64,000 nucleotides of DNA from Phocaeicola coprophilus. GTDB taxonomy: Bacteria > Bacteroidota > Bacteroidia > Bacteroidales > Bacteroidaceae. Under the pieces are notes generated by a model. That model did not search any database and was not told the DNA's origin. It saw only the letters and a program-made list of their open reading frames with translations. Made by a program: the position numbers and the translations under genes. The stretch spans positions 186,001 to 250,000 of the forward strand of contig JACJJM010000001.1 of NCBI GenBank assembly GCA_016900015.1, given 5' to 3'. Below are positions 43,152-50,114 of this stretch, piece after piece (position 1 is the stretch's first letter; each line of letters opens with the position of its first letter).

Positions 43152-43941
43152 GGAGCGTATGGCGGCGTTCGTTCCGCAGCGGCCCTTCGTCTCCCGTGCT
43201 TCGGAGGGAAGGAGCAGGACTGCCGTCCTCTTTATCCACGGCATAGCCGAGGGGCCGTCGCAGTTTCTGATCCCGGCTGCCTGGGTCAATGCGCTGGGCA
43301 TGGATGCCATCGCCTTGTCGCTTCCGGGCCATGGAGGCACGGCGCATGACTTTGCCTGTTCCGGCAGGAGAGCCTGGGAGGCCTATGTCGACAGGCGTGT
43401 GGATGCCTGCCGGTCGGAATATGAGCGGCTGATTCTTGTGGGGCATTCGATGGGAGGGCTGTTGTCGTTGCTCACTTGCTTGCGAAGGCCCGACGGCGTG
43501 GCGGGCATTGTCACGGTGGGTTGCCCGCTGCATGTGTGGGTGTCGGCGCGTGCCGTGCGCAGCATCTTGGGCGCACGCTACCATCTTCTTCCGGCTGATG
43601 CCGGTGAGGAAGCCGTGAGGAATGCCGTCAATGTAGCGCCCGGTCCCACGTTGGGATATGCCGGATGGTTGCCCCGCCTGGGCGACCTTTTCAGCATGAT
43701 GCGTGCGGTGAGGAAGGATTTGCCCTGTCTGTCCGTGCCCTTGCTGGCCGTACAGGGCAAGCGTGACGAACTGGTCTGGGCACGTCGCAGCATCGGATGT
43801 TTCCGCCGCCGGGTGTCAAGCGTCTGTTTGCAGACACTTGTCCTGCCCGACACGACACACTTCTGCTATCCGGCGGCTGACGAAGCCGTGCTTCGCGAAG
43901 CCTTTACCAATTTTTGCAGAGCTGTCGCAAGCCGTCCGTAG
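43132..43941 (+). CDS. Alpha/beta hydrolase (lysophospholipase/esterase type)
   Basis: 269 residues from the ATG at 43132 inside the antiporter's last codons. VLFIHGIAEGPSQF supplies the oxyanion HG motif, LVGHSMGGLLSL the nucleophile elbow (Ser about residue 103), and the tail LPDTTHFCYP the catalytic His; LAVQGKRDELV carries the acid. It resembles the carboxylesterase/monoglyceride lipase group of alpha/beta hydrolases. No signal peptide, so cytosolic. Coupling to a potassium antiporter is unusual and suggests shared stress control rather than a shared pathway. The last 38 nt overlap the sirtuin gene on the other strand. Confidence 0.85.
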   Translation: MKGKSLEERMAAFVPQRPFVSRASEGRSRTAVLFIHGIAEGPSQFLIPAAWVNALGMDAIALSLPGHGGTAHDFACSGRRAWEAYVDRRVDACRSEYERLILVGHSMGGLLSLLTCLRRPDGVAGIVTVGCPLHVWVSARAVRSILGARYHLLPADAGEEAVRNAVNVAPGPTLGYAGWLPRLGDLFSMMRAVRKDLPCLSVPLLAVQGKRDELVWARRSIGCFRRRVSSVCLQTLVLPDTTHFCYPAADEAVLREAFTNFCRAVASRP

Positions 43942-44620
43942 CACACAGGTGGAGGCAGGTGGCCTGCCTGCATCCTTCGGGGAGGGTGACTTCTTCGGGG
44001 TCGATGCACCACAGGGGACAGTCGGGGCGTACATAAGCCAGCAGGTCGGCGGCGGGATGTACGAGAAGCGTGGAACCGACCACGACCAGCGCGTCGGCAT
44101 TCCGTATGGCATTCACGGCTCTACGCCAGAGCGGCATTTCCAGGTCCTCTCCGAAGAACACCACGTAGGGACGCAGTTGCGAGCCGTCGGGAGCCTTGTC
44201 GCCGATGTGCAGGTCGGGGTGTGCGGGGTCGATGGGATAGGACTCATGAGGGTGTAGGGTGGAGGCGTTGCGCAATGCTTCGCCGTGGAGGTGGATGACC
44301 TGTGTCGAGCCGGCCCGTTCGTGGAAGTCGTCGCCGTTTTGGGTGATGACGGTCACTTCGTGGCGTGCTTCGAGGGCTGCGATGAGGCGGTGTCCTTCGT
44401 TGGGCTCATGCGACAGGATGGCCCGCCGGATGGGGTTGAAGAAGTCGAGCACACGTTGCCGGCGCAGGCGTGCGTCGTGTCGCCGTCCGCAATACCACGC
44501 TTCGCGCGAAGCCACGGCACGGGCGTCAATCTCATCCCAAATCCCTCCGCGTCCCCGGAACGTGGGAAGCCCGCTCTCGGCGCTCATGCCTGCGCCGGTG
44601 AAGAACACAAGTCGTTTCAT
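43904..44620 (-). CDS. Sir2-family NAD-dependent protein deacylase
   Basis: 238 residues from the ATG at 44620. Rossmann motifs FFTGAGMSAESGLPTFRG and TQNGDDFHERAGS, then VIHLHG with the catalytic His, LRPYVVFFGEDL, and ALVVVGSTLLVHPAA. The zinc-binding cysteines of classical sirtuins are absent between LHG and RPYVVFFGE; that segment instead has HPHESYP and DPAHPDLHIGDKAPDGSQ. The usual QN(I/V)D is QNGD. Related zinc-less Bacteroidetes sirtuins are known to me. It removes acyl groups from lysine with NAD, or may act on other acyl marks. The upstream TPR regulator stops 4 nt before its start, so the two are coupled. Confidence 0.87.
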   Translation of the reverse strand: MKRLVFFTGAGMSAESGLPTFRGRGGIWDEIDARAVASREAWYCGRRHDARLRRQRVLDFFNPIRRAILSHEPNEGHRLIAALEARHEVTVITQNGDDFHERAGSTQVIHLHGEALRNASTLHPHESYPIDPAHPDLHIGDKAPDGSQLRPYVVFFGEDLEMPLWRRAVNAIRNADALVVVGSTLLVHPAADLLAYVRPDCPLWCIDPEEVTLPEGCRQATCLHLCATDGLRQLCKNW

Positions 44621-44624
44621 AAAG

Positions 44625-46214
44625 CTATATCCTTTTAAGATAATCGTCGAGAGGGACATCCAGTCCCATCTTCTGGCGCAGGCGTTGCTTGCGCTGGGAG
44701 ACGCTGCCTTTCTCGATATTGAAGATGAGGGCGATGAGGTCGAGCGGCATGTCCATCTTCAGCAGACAGCAGAGGCGGATGTCGTCTTCTTTGAGCGAGG
44801 GATGGTCCTGTCGCAGCTTGGTCGTGAAGTCTTGGAAGCAAGTGTCGGTGTTGGTGTAGATTTTCTGCCAGTCGCTTTCGCTCATGCGCATGCGTCCTTC
44901 GCGCTGGTTGCTGTAGACCAGCGGGAGGGTGAGCAGGTTGAGCTGCTTGTAGTAGCCCACACGGAGACTTTCCTGCTCGCGCTGCTCCAGGAGGAGCTTG
45001 TTTTCTGCTTTCAGCCGTCGGCGCCAGTTGATGAATACGGCCGTGAGGAGGATACCCGTCGTGACGAGCATACCGATGAGGATGCGGAAGATGTTGTTCT
45101 CGCGTAGCAGGAGCTTGTATTCCGTGTCGTCGGCTTTCTTGCGCCAGCGGCGGTAGTCGTGGAGCATCTGGAGCTGGCTGACGAACTGCCGCTTGCGCTG
45201 CGCCTGGAGGGAGTCTTTCGTGTCCATCAGTGTCCGGGCCAGGCCGACGGCTTCGCGGTAATGCCCCGCTTGGCAGGCCAGGCGGAAGAGTCCCTCGTGG
45301 CCCATGATGTCGCCGCGGTCGGGCCGGTCGGCGTGTGTGGCCCGGCGGAAGCAGGTGGCTGCCGAATCCGTCCTCCCTTCCTGTTCGAAGGCTTCGCCCC
45401 GCAGGGCGTGCCAGCGCGAGGTCACGGCCGGATGGCAGCGTGCGGCGGAGTCGAGCATGGCGAAGGCTTCTTCCGGCCTGCGGAGGTGCAGGTAGGTGTG
45501 GGCCATGGTCTCCAAGGTCCGCATCCGGTGGAACGTTTCTTCGCGGGGGATGTGATGGAGCAGCGAGTCGTGGAAGGCCAACGCGCGGGCGTAGTCGCCT
45601 TGGTCGAAGTAGTGGCGTCCCAGGCGGTAGAGGGCCTCGCACAAGCATTCCTCTCCCGGCAGGCGTCGGGCTGCGGCGAGGGCTTCGTGCAGGCTGGCCT
45701 GTTCCTGCTCGGGCAGTTTGTTTTCGCAGAACATGCGGCTCAGCTCGTAGTTCACCCAGAAGCTGAACTCCGGCTTCTCGTCCATGCAGCGGCCGTATGC
45801 TTTGGCTTCGAGGAAAGCGTCGGTCGCGCCCAGCCAGTTGTGCTGTGCGCGCTTGATGTGCCCTTTGAGGATGTAGAGGTCGGCAATGCGCAGGGAGTCC
45901 CACGTGAAGAAGTCATAGTAGCGGATGGCCAGCTTGCACAGCGAGTCGGCTTCGGCCAGCCGTCTTTTTTCGTAGAGACACTGGCTCTCTATCTTCCAGC
46001 TCAGGGCACGGCTTTCGTCGGTGAGCCACCGTCCCTGCAAGGCTTGCAGCCGTGCGGCGCATGAGTCGGCCGAAAGGGCGGACTGCTCGGCTTCGAGCTG
46101 CAAGAAAGGTTTCAGGTTTTGCTTCCGGATGTATGTGCAGATGCCCCAACCGGCGACTGCCGCAAGCAGCAGTGTGCCGGTGACGAGCATGCAAAGGCGT
46201 TTCTTCCTCTTCAT
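44625..46214 (-). CDS. Membrane TPR protein with C-terminal helix-turn-helix
   Basis: 529 residues from the ATG at 46214. TM1 at about residues 8-27, then tetratricopeptide repeats over residues 50-330 (ALYRLGRHYFDQGDYARALAF, ETMAHTYLHLRRPEEAFAML), TM2 near residues 370-392 (FRILIGMLVTTGILLTAVF), a coiled coil (RRRLKAENKLLLEQREQES), and a C-terminal helix-turn-helix (IRLCCLLKMDMPLDLIALIF, EKGSVSQRKQRLRQKMGL). This layout occurs in Bacteroidetes membrane-bound regulators whose periplasmic TPRs sense and whose cytosolic HTH binds DNA. The target is unknown; the sirtuin gene 4 nt downstream is probably in the same operon. Confidence 0.78.
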   Translation of the reverse strand: MKRKKRLCMLVTGTLLLAAVAGWGICTYIRKQNLKPFLQLEAEQSALSADSCAARLQALQGRWLTDESRALSWKIESQCLYEKRRLAEADSLCKLAIRYYDFFTWDSLRIADLYILKGHIKRAQHNWLGATDAFLEAKAYGRCMDEKPEFSFWVNYELSRMFCENKLPEQEQASLHEALAAARRLPGEECLCEALYRLGRHYFDQGDYARALAFHDSLLHHIPREETFHRMRTLETMAHTYLHLRRPEEAFAMLDSAARCHPAVTSRWHALRGEAFEQEGRTDSAATCFRRATHADRPDRGDIMGHEGLFRLACQAGHYREAVGLARTLMDTKDSLQAQRKRQFVSQLQMLHDYRRWRKKADDTEYKLLLRENNIFRILIGMLVTTGILLTAVFINWRRRLKAENKLLLEQREQESLRVGYYKQLNLLTLPLVYSNQREGRMRMSESDWQKIYTNTDTCFQDFTTKLRQDHPSLKEDDIRLCCLLKMDMPLDLIALIFNIEKGSVSQRKQRLRQKMGLDVPLDDYLKRI

Positions 46215-46330
46215 GTCTCTTTTTTGAAGATGCAAGATAAGGAAATAACCAACCCCTCCCAAGCCTTACGCAGAAAAAATATCTTTCAACAGAAAGGAAC
46301 GGCGAGGGAGGGGGATTGTGTTATGTCTTT

Positions 46331-46999
46331 TTAAAACATGTAGCCTACGGAAAAGGTGAAGTTTCGATTCTTGTGGTCGCTGTAGACTTTATCCATTTTT
46401 CTTAGGCCATAGTCATAGCCGATTCCAATACGATAATGGTCGGCCACTTCCACGCCGAGACGTGCGCCTATACCGAAATCGAAGCGTTTGATTTCGTCAT
46501 AAACACTGCCTTTACTTTTTTGATGGCTTATGTTGTCCGTATTCCTCGCTTTTCCGAAAAGACCGAAAGAGAAGTAAGGACCTGCGTCGGCATAGATAGC
46601 ACAGCGTTGTGCTACGGCCCAACGATAGCCGAAGTGTATGGGTAAATGCAGGTAATAGGCATTGCGTCTGAATGTTTGGTCGTAGTCTGTTTGTTCGCCA
46701 GTTTGGAAATCAGAAATGTGATGGGCATAGTGTTTCTTCCAATTCAAGTTGAGCAAACCAAGCTCTACATCCATATACGGGCGGCTGGGCGTTGTGCGGA
46801 AAAGCAACTCCATACGGGCTGCCACATTGAAACCGCAGCGGCCACGGTCGTGCGACAAGTCGGCTTTTCCAGCATCGAAGCCATTCATTCCGGCGGTAAC
46901 ACCCCAACGGAGTTTTGATTCTTCTTTGTTTTGAGCTATGGTTGAAGAGGAGATAAGAGCTAACCCTAAAACCAATAGAGCAAGTTTTATTCGATTCAT
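46331..46999 (-). CDS. Outer membrane beta-barrel protein (PorT/OMP_b-brl type)
   Basis: 222 residues with a signal peptide ending STIAQN near residue 23. Alternating hydrophobic strands and aromatic ends mark a small eight- to ten-stranded barrel: LRWGVTAGMNGFD, FNVAARMELLF, YLHLPIHFGYRW, IYADAGPYFSFGLFG, FDFGIGARLGVEV and the C-terminal NFTFSVGYMF. The final Phe after an aromatic strand is the usual outer-membrane assembly signal. No enzymatic residues. It follows an AT-rich lipoprotein gene on the same strand with a hairpin between them. Function unknown. Confidence 0.82.
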   Translation of the reverse strand: MNRIKLALLVLGLALISSSTIAQNKEESKLRWGVTAGMNGFDAGKADLSHDRGRCGFNVAARMELLFRTTPSRPYMDVELGLLNLNWKKHYAHHISDFQTGEQTDYDQTFRRNAYYLHLPIHFGYRWAVAQRCAIYADAGPYFSFGLFGKARNTDNISHQKSKGSVYDEIKRFDFGIGARLGVEVADHYRIGIGYDYGLRKMDKVYSDHKNRNFTFSVGYMF

Positions 47000-47037
47000 A
47001 AGCAAAATTAATAATATAAATGGAAAGAGCTTTTAAT

Positions 47038-47067
47038 ACATGTAGGGGATGTTGTTACCCCCTACAT
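47038..47067 (-). terminator. Hairpin after the AT-rich lipoprotein gene
   Basis: ATGTAGGGG (47040-47048) pairs with CCCCTACAT (47059-47067), 12 nt past the stop. The T tract on the minus strand is weak, so this may be partial termination between the lipoprotein and the outer-membrane barrel gene. Confidence 0.4.
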
Positions 47068-47078
47068 ATATGTTAGGC

Positions 47079-48023
47079 TTAAAGATTAGCAATGTTTGTG
47101 CAAGTTTTGTTTCCAAGAACAGTTCCTGTACAACTGCTTTTGAAGTTCTTGTATGTTATTGTTAAAGTGCTTGGCAAAACTGTTTTGTTGACTTTTAAGC
47201 CCATACGATGTTTTTCATATTGCTGAGTAGTACCTAAAGTTCCTCCAACTTTGCCGTTTACATCTACTGTGACTTCATAAGTGGCAGGATGTCTTCTTGT
47301 CCAAAGTTTCTTCTTTTTGAAGGCTTTGAATTGTATGCTCAATTCTCCCGATGTGGGATGATAACCTGTTTCTACTGTGCTATAATATTTTCCTTGCTGG
47401 ATTTTAAGCTCCGTATTTTTATAGGATTTGAAATCTTCATAAGAAGCAAAGGTTGTAATGTCATTAGCTAAATAATTGGGAATGTTGTTTGCTGCATAGC
47501 GCACTTTATCTCCAATAACAACTGCACCTGTAACATTACCTAAAAGCTCCAGCTTGTCATCAGTAAAGTTATAGTACGGAGAAAGGTCATATTTGTCTTC
47601 TGTGTTGTAGACAAACAGTCCATCATACTTCTTTTGAAATTGGTCATAAGCAGCCAAGAACTCTGCATCGTCTTCGATGTCGAAGATTTTATCAAGCTCC
47701 ATGTCTGCTTTATACAAGGTGGTGAATGCACCGTCGAAGTTCAGGGACTTGAAGAATGCGATGCGTTCGTCGTAGTTCATGTCTGACACCTTTTGGACGG
47801 TCTGTTCAAAGGTTTGCTCATCCTTGAATTTAAGGACAGGTATAACCTCTCCGGTGCGGCTTGTCGCTACATAACTGCTCATGTCCACAACTTCGATGTC
47901 GGGAATTTGCTTGCTGCCACTTTGTGCTGTTGCAGAATCCAACGCCTCGTCTTGGCAAGACGATAGAATGAATAAAGGAGCTGAGAGAATTAATGCTCCT
48001 ACTGATTTTAATTGTTTAATCAT
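47079..48023 (-). CDS. Lipoprotein of unknown function (AT-rich gene)
   Basis: 314 residues from the ATG at 48023, giving a lipoprotein signal ending ILSSC; the longer frame adds the regulatory region. The N-terminal third has IPDIEVVDMSSYVATSRTGE and a helical segment with FEQTVQKVSDMNYDERIAFF; the rest is beta-rich (YSTVETGYHPTSGELSIQF, RRHPATYEVTVDVNG) and ends with three cysteines (SCTGTVLGNKTCTN). I do not recognise a family with certainty. Codons are visibly more AT-rich than in the flanking genes, suggesting horizontal acquisition or relaxed selection. Four GATATACA-type boxes lie in its upstream region. Confidence 0.7.
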   Translation of the reverse strand: MIKQLKSVGALILSAPLFILSSCQDEALDSATAQSGSKQIPDIEVVDMSSYVATSRTGEVIPVLKFKDEQTFEQTVQKVSDMNYDERIAFFKSLNFDGAFTTLYKADMELDKIFDIEDDAEFLAAYDQFQKKYDGLFVYNTEDKYDLSPYYNFTDDKLELLGNVTGAVVIGDKVRYAANNIPNYLANDITTFASYEDFKSYKNTELKIQQGKYYSTVETGYHPTSGELSIQFKAFKKKKLWTRRHPATYEVTVDVNGKVGGTLGTTQQYEKHRMGLKVNKTVLPSTLTITYKNFKSSCTGTVLGNKTCTNIANL

Positions 48024-48103
48024 AAAAGTAAAATTTAGTTTTTTGTTAGTGTTGTTGGTTCGGATTTGTTTGCCGGCATGTTTTAGAACCAATTTGTTCG
48101 GAG

Positions 48104-48111
48104 CAAAAGTA
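48104..48111 (-). promoter_or_regulatory. -7 element of the AT-rich lipoprotein gene
   Basis: CAAAAGTA on the plus strand reads TACTTTTG on the minus strand, a full consensus -7, placing the start about 75 nt before the ATG. No standard -33 box is present; the GATATACA palindromes occupy that place. Confidence 0.42.
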
Positions 48112-48129
48112 AGCCATCCGCAAATAAGC

Positions 48130-48244
48130 TGTATATTTATCCGATATACATTTTTAAGTCGCGATTGTATATCTAAATTTCTTCTATAACACAACTATTT
48201 AGGATTTGATTGTATATCTATATTCTAAAATTTTCAGATATACA
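48130..48244. promoter_or_regulatory. Palindromic GATATACA/TGTATATC boxes
   Basis: GATATACA occurs at 48143-48150 and 48237-48244; its complement TGTATATC at 48166-48173 and 48211-48218; a shortened TGTATAT at 48130-48136. They pair as TGTATAT/GATATACA (6-nt gap), GATATACA/TGTATATC (15-nt gap) and TGTATATC/GATATACA (18-nt gap), with the most proximal pair overlapping the expected -33 region. This is the pattern of a dimeric regulator with several binding sites. The regulator is unknown. Confidence 0.55.
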
Positions 48245-48281
48245 TTTTCGCTTTTCAGGCGGCTTTTTTCCCTTCATGAGC

Positions 48282-48391
48282 GGAGTAGAGGAAGGCCGGG
48301 AGCGGAAAGGAGTCCGTGGTCGGGCGGAAAGGAAGGCGTCCGACCACGGAGTAAAGGGCGTGGTCGGGCGGAGTGAAGGGGTAGGTTATTG
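48282..48391 (+). repeat. 22-nt modular repeat, copy 7
   Basis: Five consecutive units start at 48282, 48304, 48326, 48348 and 48370, exactly 22 nt each, all in the same orientation. Starts are GGAGTAGAGGAA, GGAAAGGAGTCC, GGAAAGGAAGGC, GGAGTAAAGGGC and GGAGTGAAGGGG; the ten-nt boxes after them are GGGAGC-, GTGGTCGGGC- and GTCCGACCAC-type. This is the longest and cleanest array in the window. It lies between the GH3 terminator and the GATATACA boxes. Confidence 0.88.
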
Positions 48392-48447
48392 GAGAAAGAA
48401 AAGGGTGCGGGCGAGAGTGGAATATCTGCCCGACGCTGCCGGGCGTG

Positions 48448-48494
48448 AAAAGAAAACTCCTCACAGCCCGGCATCCGTGCCGGACGGTGAGGAG
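48448..48494 (-). terminator. Rho-independent terminator of the GH3 gene
   Basis: CTCCTCAC (48457-48464) pairs with GTGAGGAG (48487-48494), with an inner CCGGCA/TGCCGG stem. On the minus strand the stem is followed by TTTTCTTTT (complement of 48448-48456). It lies about 115 nt past the GH3 stop. Confidence 0.75.
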
Positions 48495-48610
48495 GGATGG
48501 GCCGCATCAAGGGCGGATGTCCCGGATGCGGGCTGCGCGGGCGGGAAGTTTGCAGGCCCGCGTCGTTTGTGTCATGTGCGTTTGGAAAGTCCTGTTCTCG
48601 CAGTGGCTTG

Positions 48611-49924
48611 TCACTTCACTTGGAAACGTCCCTGCAGACGGATGTCGTCGCTGCTGCTGCCCACACGCACGGTGAAGAAGCCCGGTTCGACGGTCCACTG
48701 CCCGTCCTTGGAGAGCAACACCATGTTGCGGTGGCGGATGGTGAATTTCACTTCCTTGGTCTGTCCCGGGTTGACATTCGTGCGCTTGCAGGCTTCGAGT
48801 TTGGGGCTCATCAGCGGGGTGGAGCTTTCCTCGTCGACGAGGTAGACCTGCACGACCTCAGCCCCGGGGCGCGTGCCGACATTGGTCACGTCGAAGCGCA
48901 CACTGACGCTGCCGTCGGTCGTCGTCCCGGCCGGCTCGATGCGCAAGTTGCTGTAACGGAAGTCCGAGTAGCTCAGCCCGTGGCCGAAGGCGTAAGTGCC
49001 GGGGAAGGCGGCTGTGAGTTTCCCGCCGGGGTTGTAGGTCCCCGTGAGCACGTCGGCGATGGCCGTCGTTCCCTGTCGTCCGGGATGCCAGGCCTCGATG
49101 ATGGCTGTTGCCGTGTCGTCGATGCCTTTCAAGTCTATGGGGCGGCTGTTGAGCAACACGAGTATGAGGGGTTTGCCTTCGAGCGCGAGGCGGTCGAGGC
49201 GTGCACGGTCGATGTCGTTGTCTTCGAAGACGAGGATGGCGTCGGCTGTCCCGGTGCTTGTCGCGACGGTGCAGGGCAGTGCGCTGCGGAGGGCGGGCAT
49301 CATGTCGGCCACGAGCGGAGCGTCGCCGTCCACGGCCAGTGTGCGTAGCCAGGCTGTGTCGAGCGGGAGCACGCCGCCGGCGTTCTTAAGCAGCGTGATG
49401 GACTCGCGGGCCACTTGCAGGGCCGTGGCTCTGAACTCCTCGTCGTCGGGCTCGGTGAGGCGGAGTCGCGCCGAAGCCTCGCGCTGTGCTTCCGAAGCGA
49501 TGCCTGCGGCGTGGGCTTCGTCCATGACGCGCTGCCAGGGGTGGACGTAGGGTGCGTCGTGTTCTTTGGAGTCGATGCTGACGTAGGCTTTCAGTTGGCC
49601 GTCGGTCTGTAGTCCCTTGACCATCTCCACGCCCGTCTCGGCTGTGAGGTAGGGACTTTGCCCGTAGATGCTCAAGTAGTTGCCTTCGAGCCCTTTGCCG
49701 GTGTCGACCGTGAGGTCGGGCAGGGCCACTTCCTTGACCCCTTGCCGGGCCAGGCGTGCTCCGATCACGCGTCCGGCTTTCTTGGCCAGGCTGCGGTTCC
49801 AGGTGTGTGCGACGGAGAGCGATGAGGGAAAGGGTTCGGCAAACGGAGCAGACTCTTGTGCTTGCAGGGTGGCCGGACTCGCGGCGAGGGCCAGGAGGGC
49901 CAGGGTGATGAGTGGGTGTTTCAT
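48611..49924 (-). CDS. Truncated GH3-like protein lacking the catalytic barrel
   Basis: 437 residues with a signal peptide ending TLQAQ near residue 23; usual Bacteroides GH3 enzymes have about 750. Residues 35-110 retain scraps of the TIM barrel (SSLSVAHTWNRSLAKKAG, IYGQSPYLTAETGVEMVKGLQ), then the frame jumps to the linker (ALQVARESITLLKNAGG), the alpha/beta sandwich (LVLLNSRPIDLKGI, AWHPGRQGTTAIADVL, LTAAFPGTYAFGHGLSYSDF) and a C-terminal fibronectin-III-like domain (VTNVGTRPGAEVVQVYL). The SDW nucleophile block and the usual acid/base region are absent. The frame is intact, so this is either a pseudoenzyme that binds glycans or an in-frame deletion product. Monocistronic, with its own terminator. 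Confidence 0.78.
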   Translation of the reverse strand: MKHPLITLALLALAASPATLQAQESAPFAEPFPSSLSVAHTWNRSLAKKAGRVIGARLARQGVKEVALPDLTVDTGKGLEGNYLSIYGQSPYLTAETGVEMVKGLQTDGQLKAYVSIDSKEHDAPYVHPWQRVMDEAHAAGIASEAQREASARLRLTEPDDEEFRATALQVARESITLLKNAGGVLPLDTAWLRTLAVDGDAPLVADMMPALRSALPCTVATSTGTADAILVFEDNDIDRARLDRLALEGKPLILVLLNSRPIDLKGIDDTATAIIEAWHPGRQGTTAIADVLTGTYNPGGKLTAAFPGTYAFGHGLSYSDFRYSNLRIEPAGTTTDGSVSVRFDVTNVGTRPGAEVVQVYLVDEESSTPLMSPKLEACKRTNVNPGQTKEVKFTIRHRNMVLLSKDGQWTVEPGFFTVRVGSSSDDIRLQGRFQVK

Positions 49925-49988
49925 AGAATATAGGTTTTAGTGCATGTAAATGTATTTTCCGCAAAGGTCGTAAATTTTCCGGATAGGA

Positions 49989-50038
49989 CAAAAAAGCGGC
50001 ACGGATTGCAACCGTGTCTCCACGTTGCGATCCGTGCC
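49989..50038 (-). terminator. Terminator of the CoA-transferase operon
   Basis: GGCACGGATTGCAAC (49998-50012) pairs with GTTGCGATCCGTGCC (50024-50038), with one mismatch, followed on the minus strand by a TTTTTT run (complement of 49990-49995). It lies 76 nt past the stop. Confidence 0.78.
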
Positions 50039-50114
50039 TGAAGGTGAAGCTCCGTTGATGCGAGGGGCTTCACAGGGTCGATTTATAAACATTGCCAGTC
50101 CGGCGGTGCCGGAG

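Noticed and set aside
42093-43340. 415-codon antisense ORF over the antiporter and hydrolase genes
   Set aside because: Low-complexity, His/Asp/Arg-rich shadow; the forward genes have clear domains.
48282-48391. CRISPR or protein-coding tandem repeat for the 22-nt arrays
   Set aside because: No spacers, units can be inverted, and no reading frame is kept across copies.
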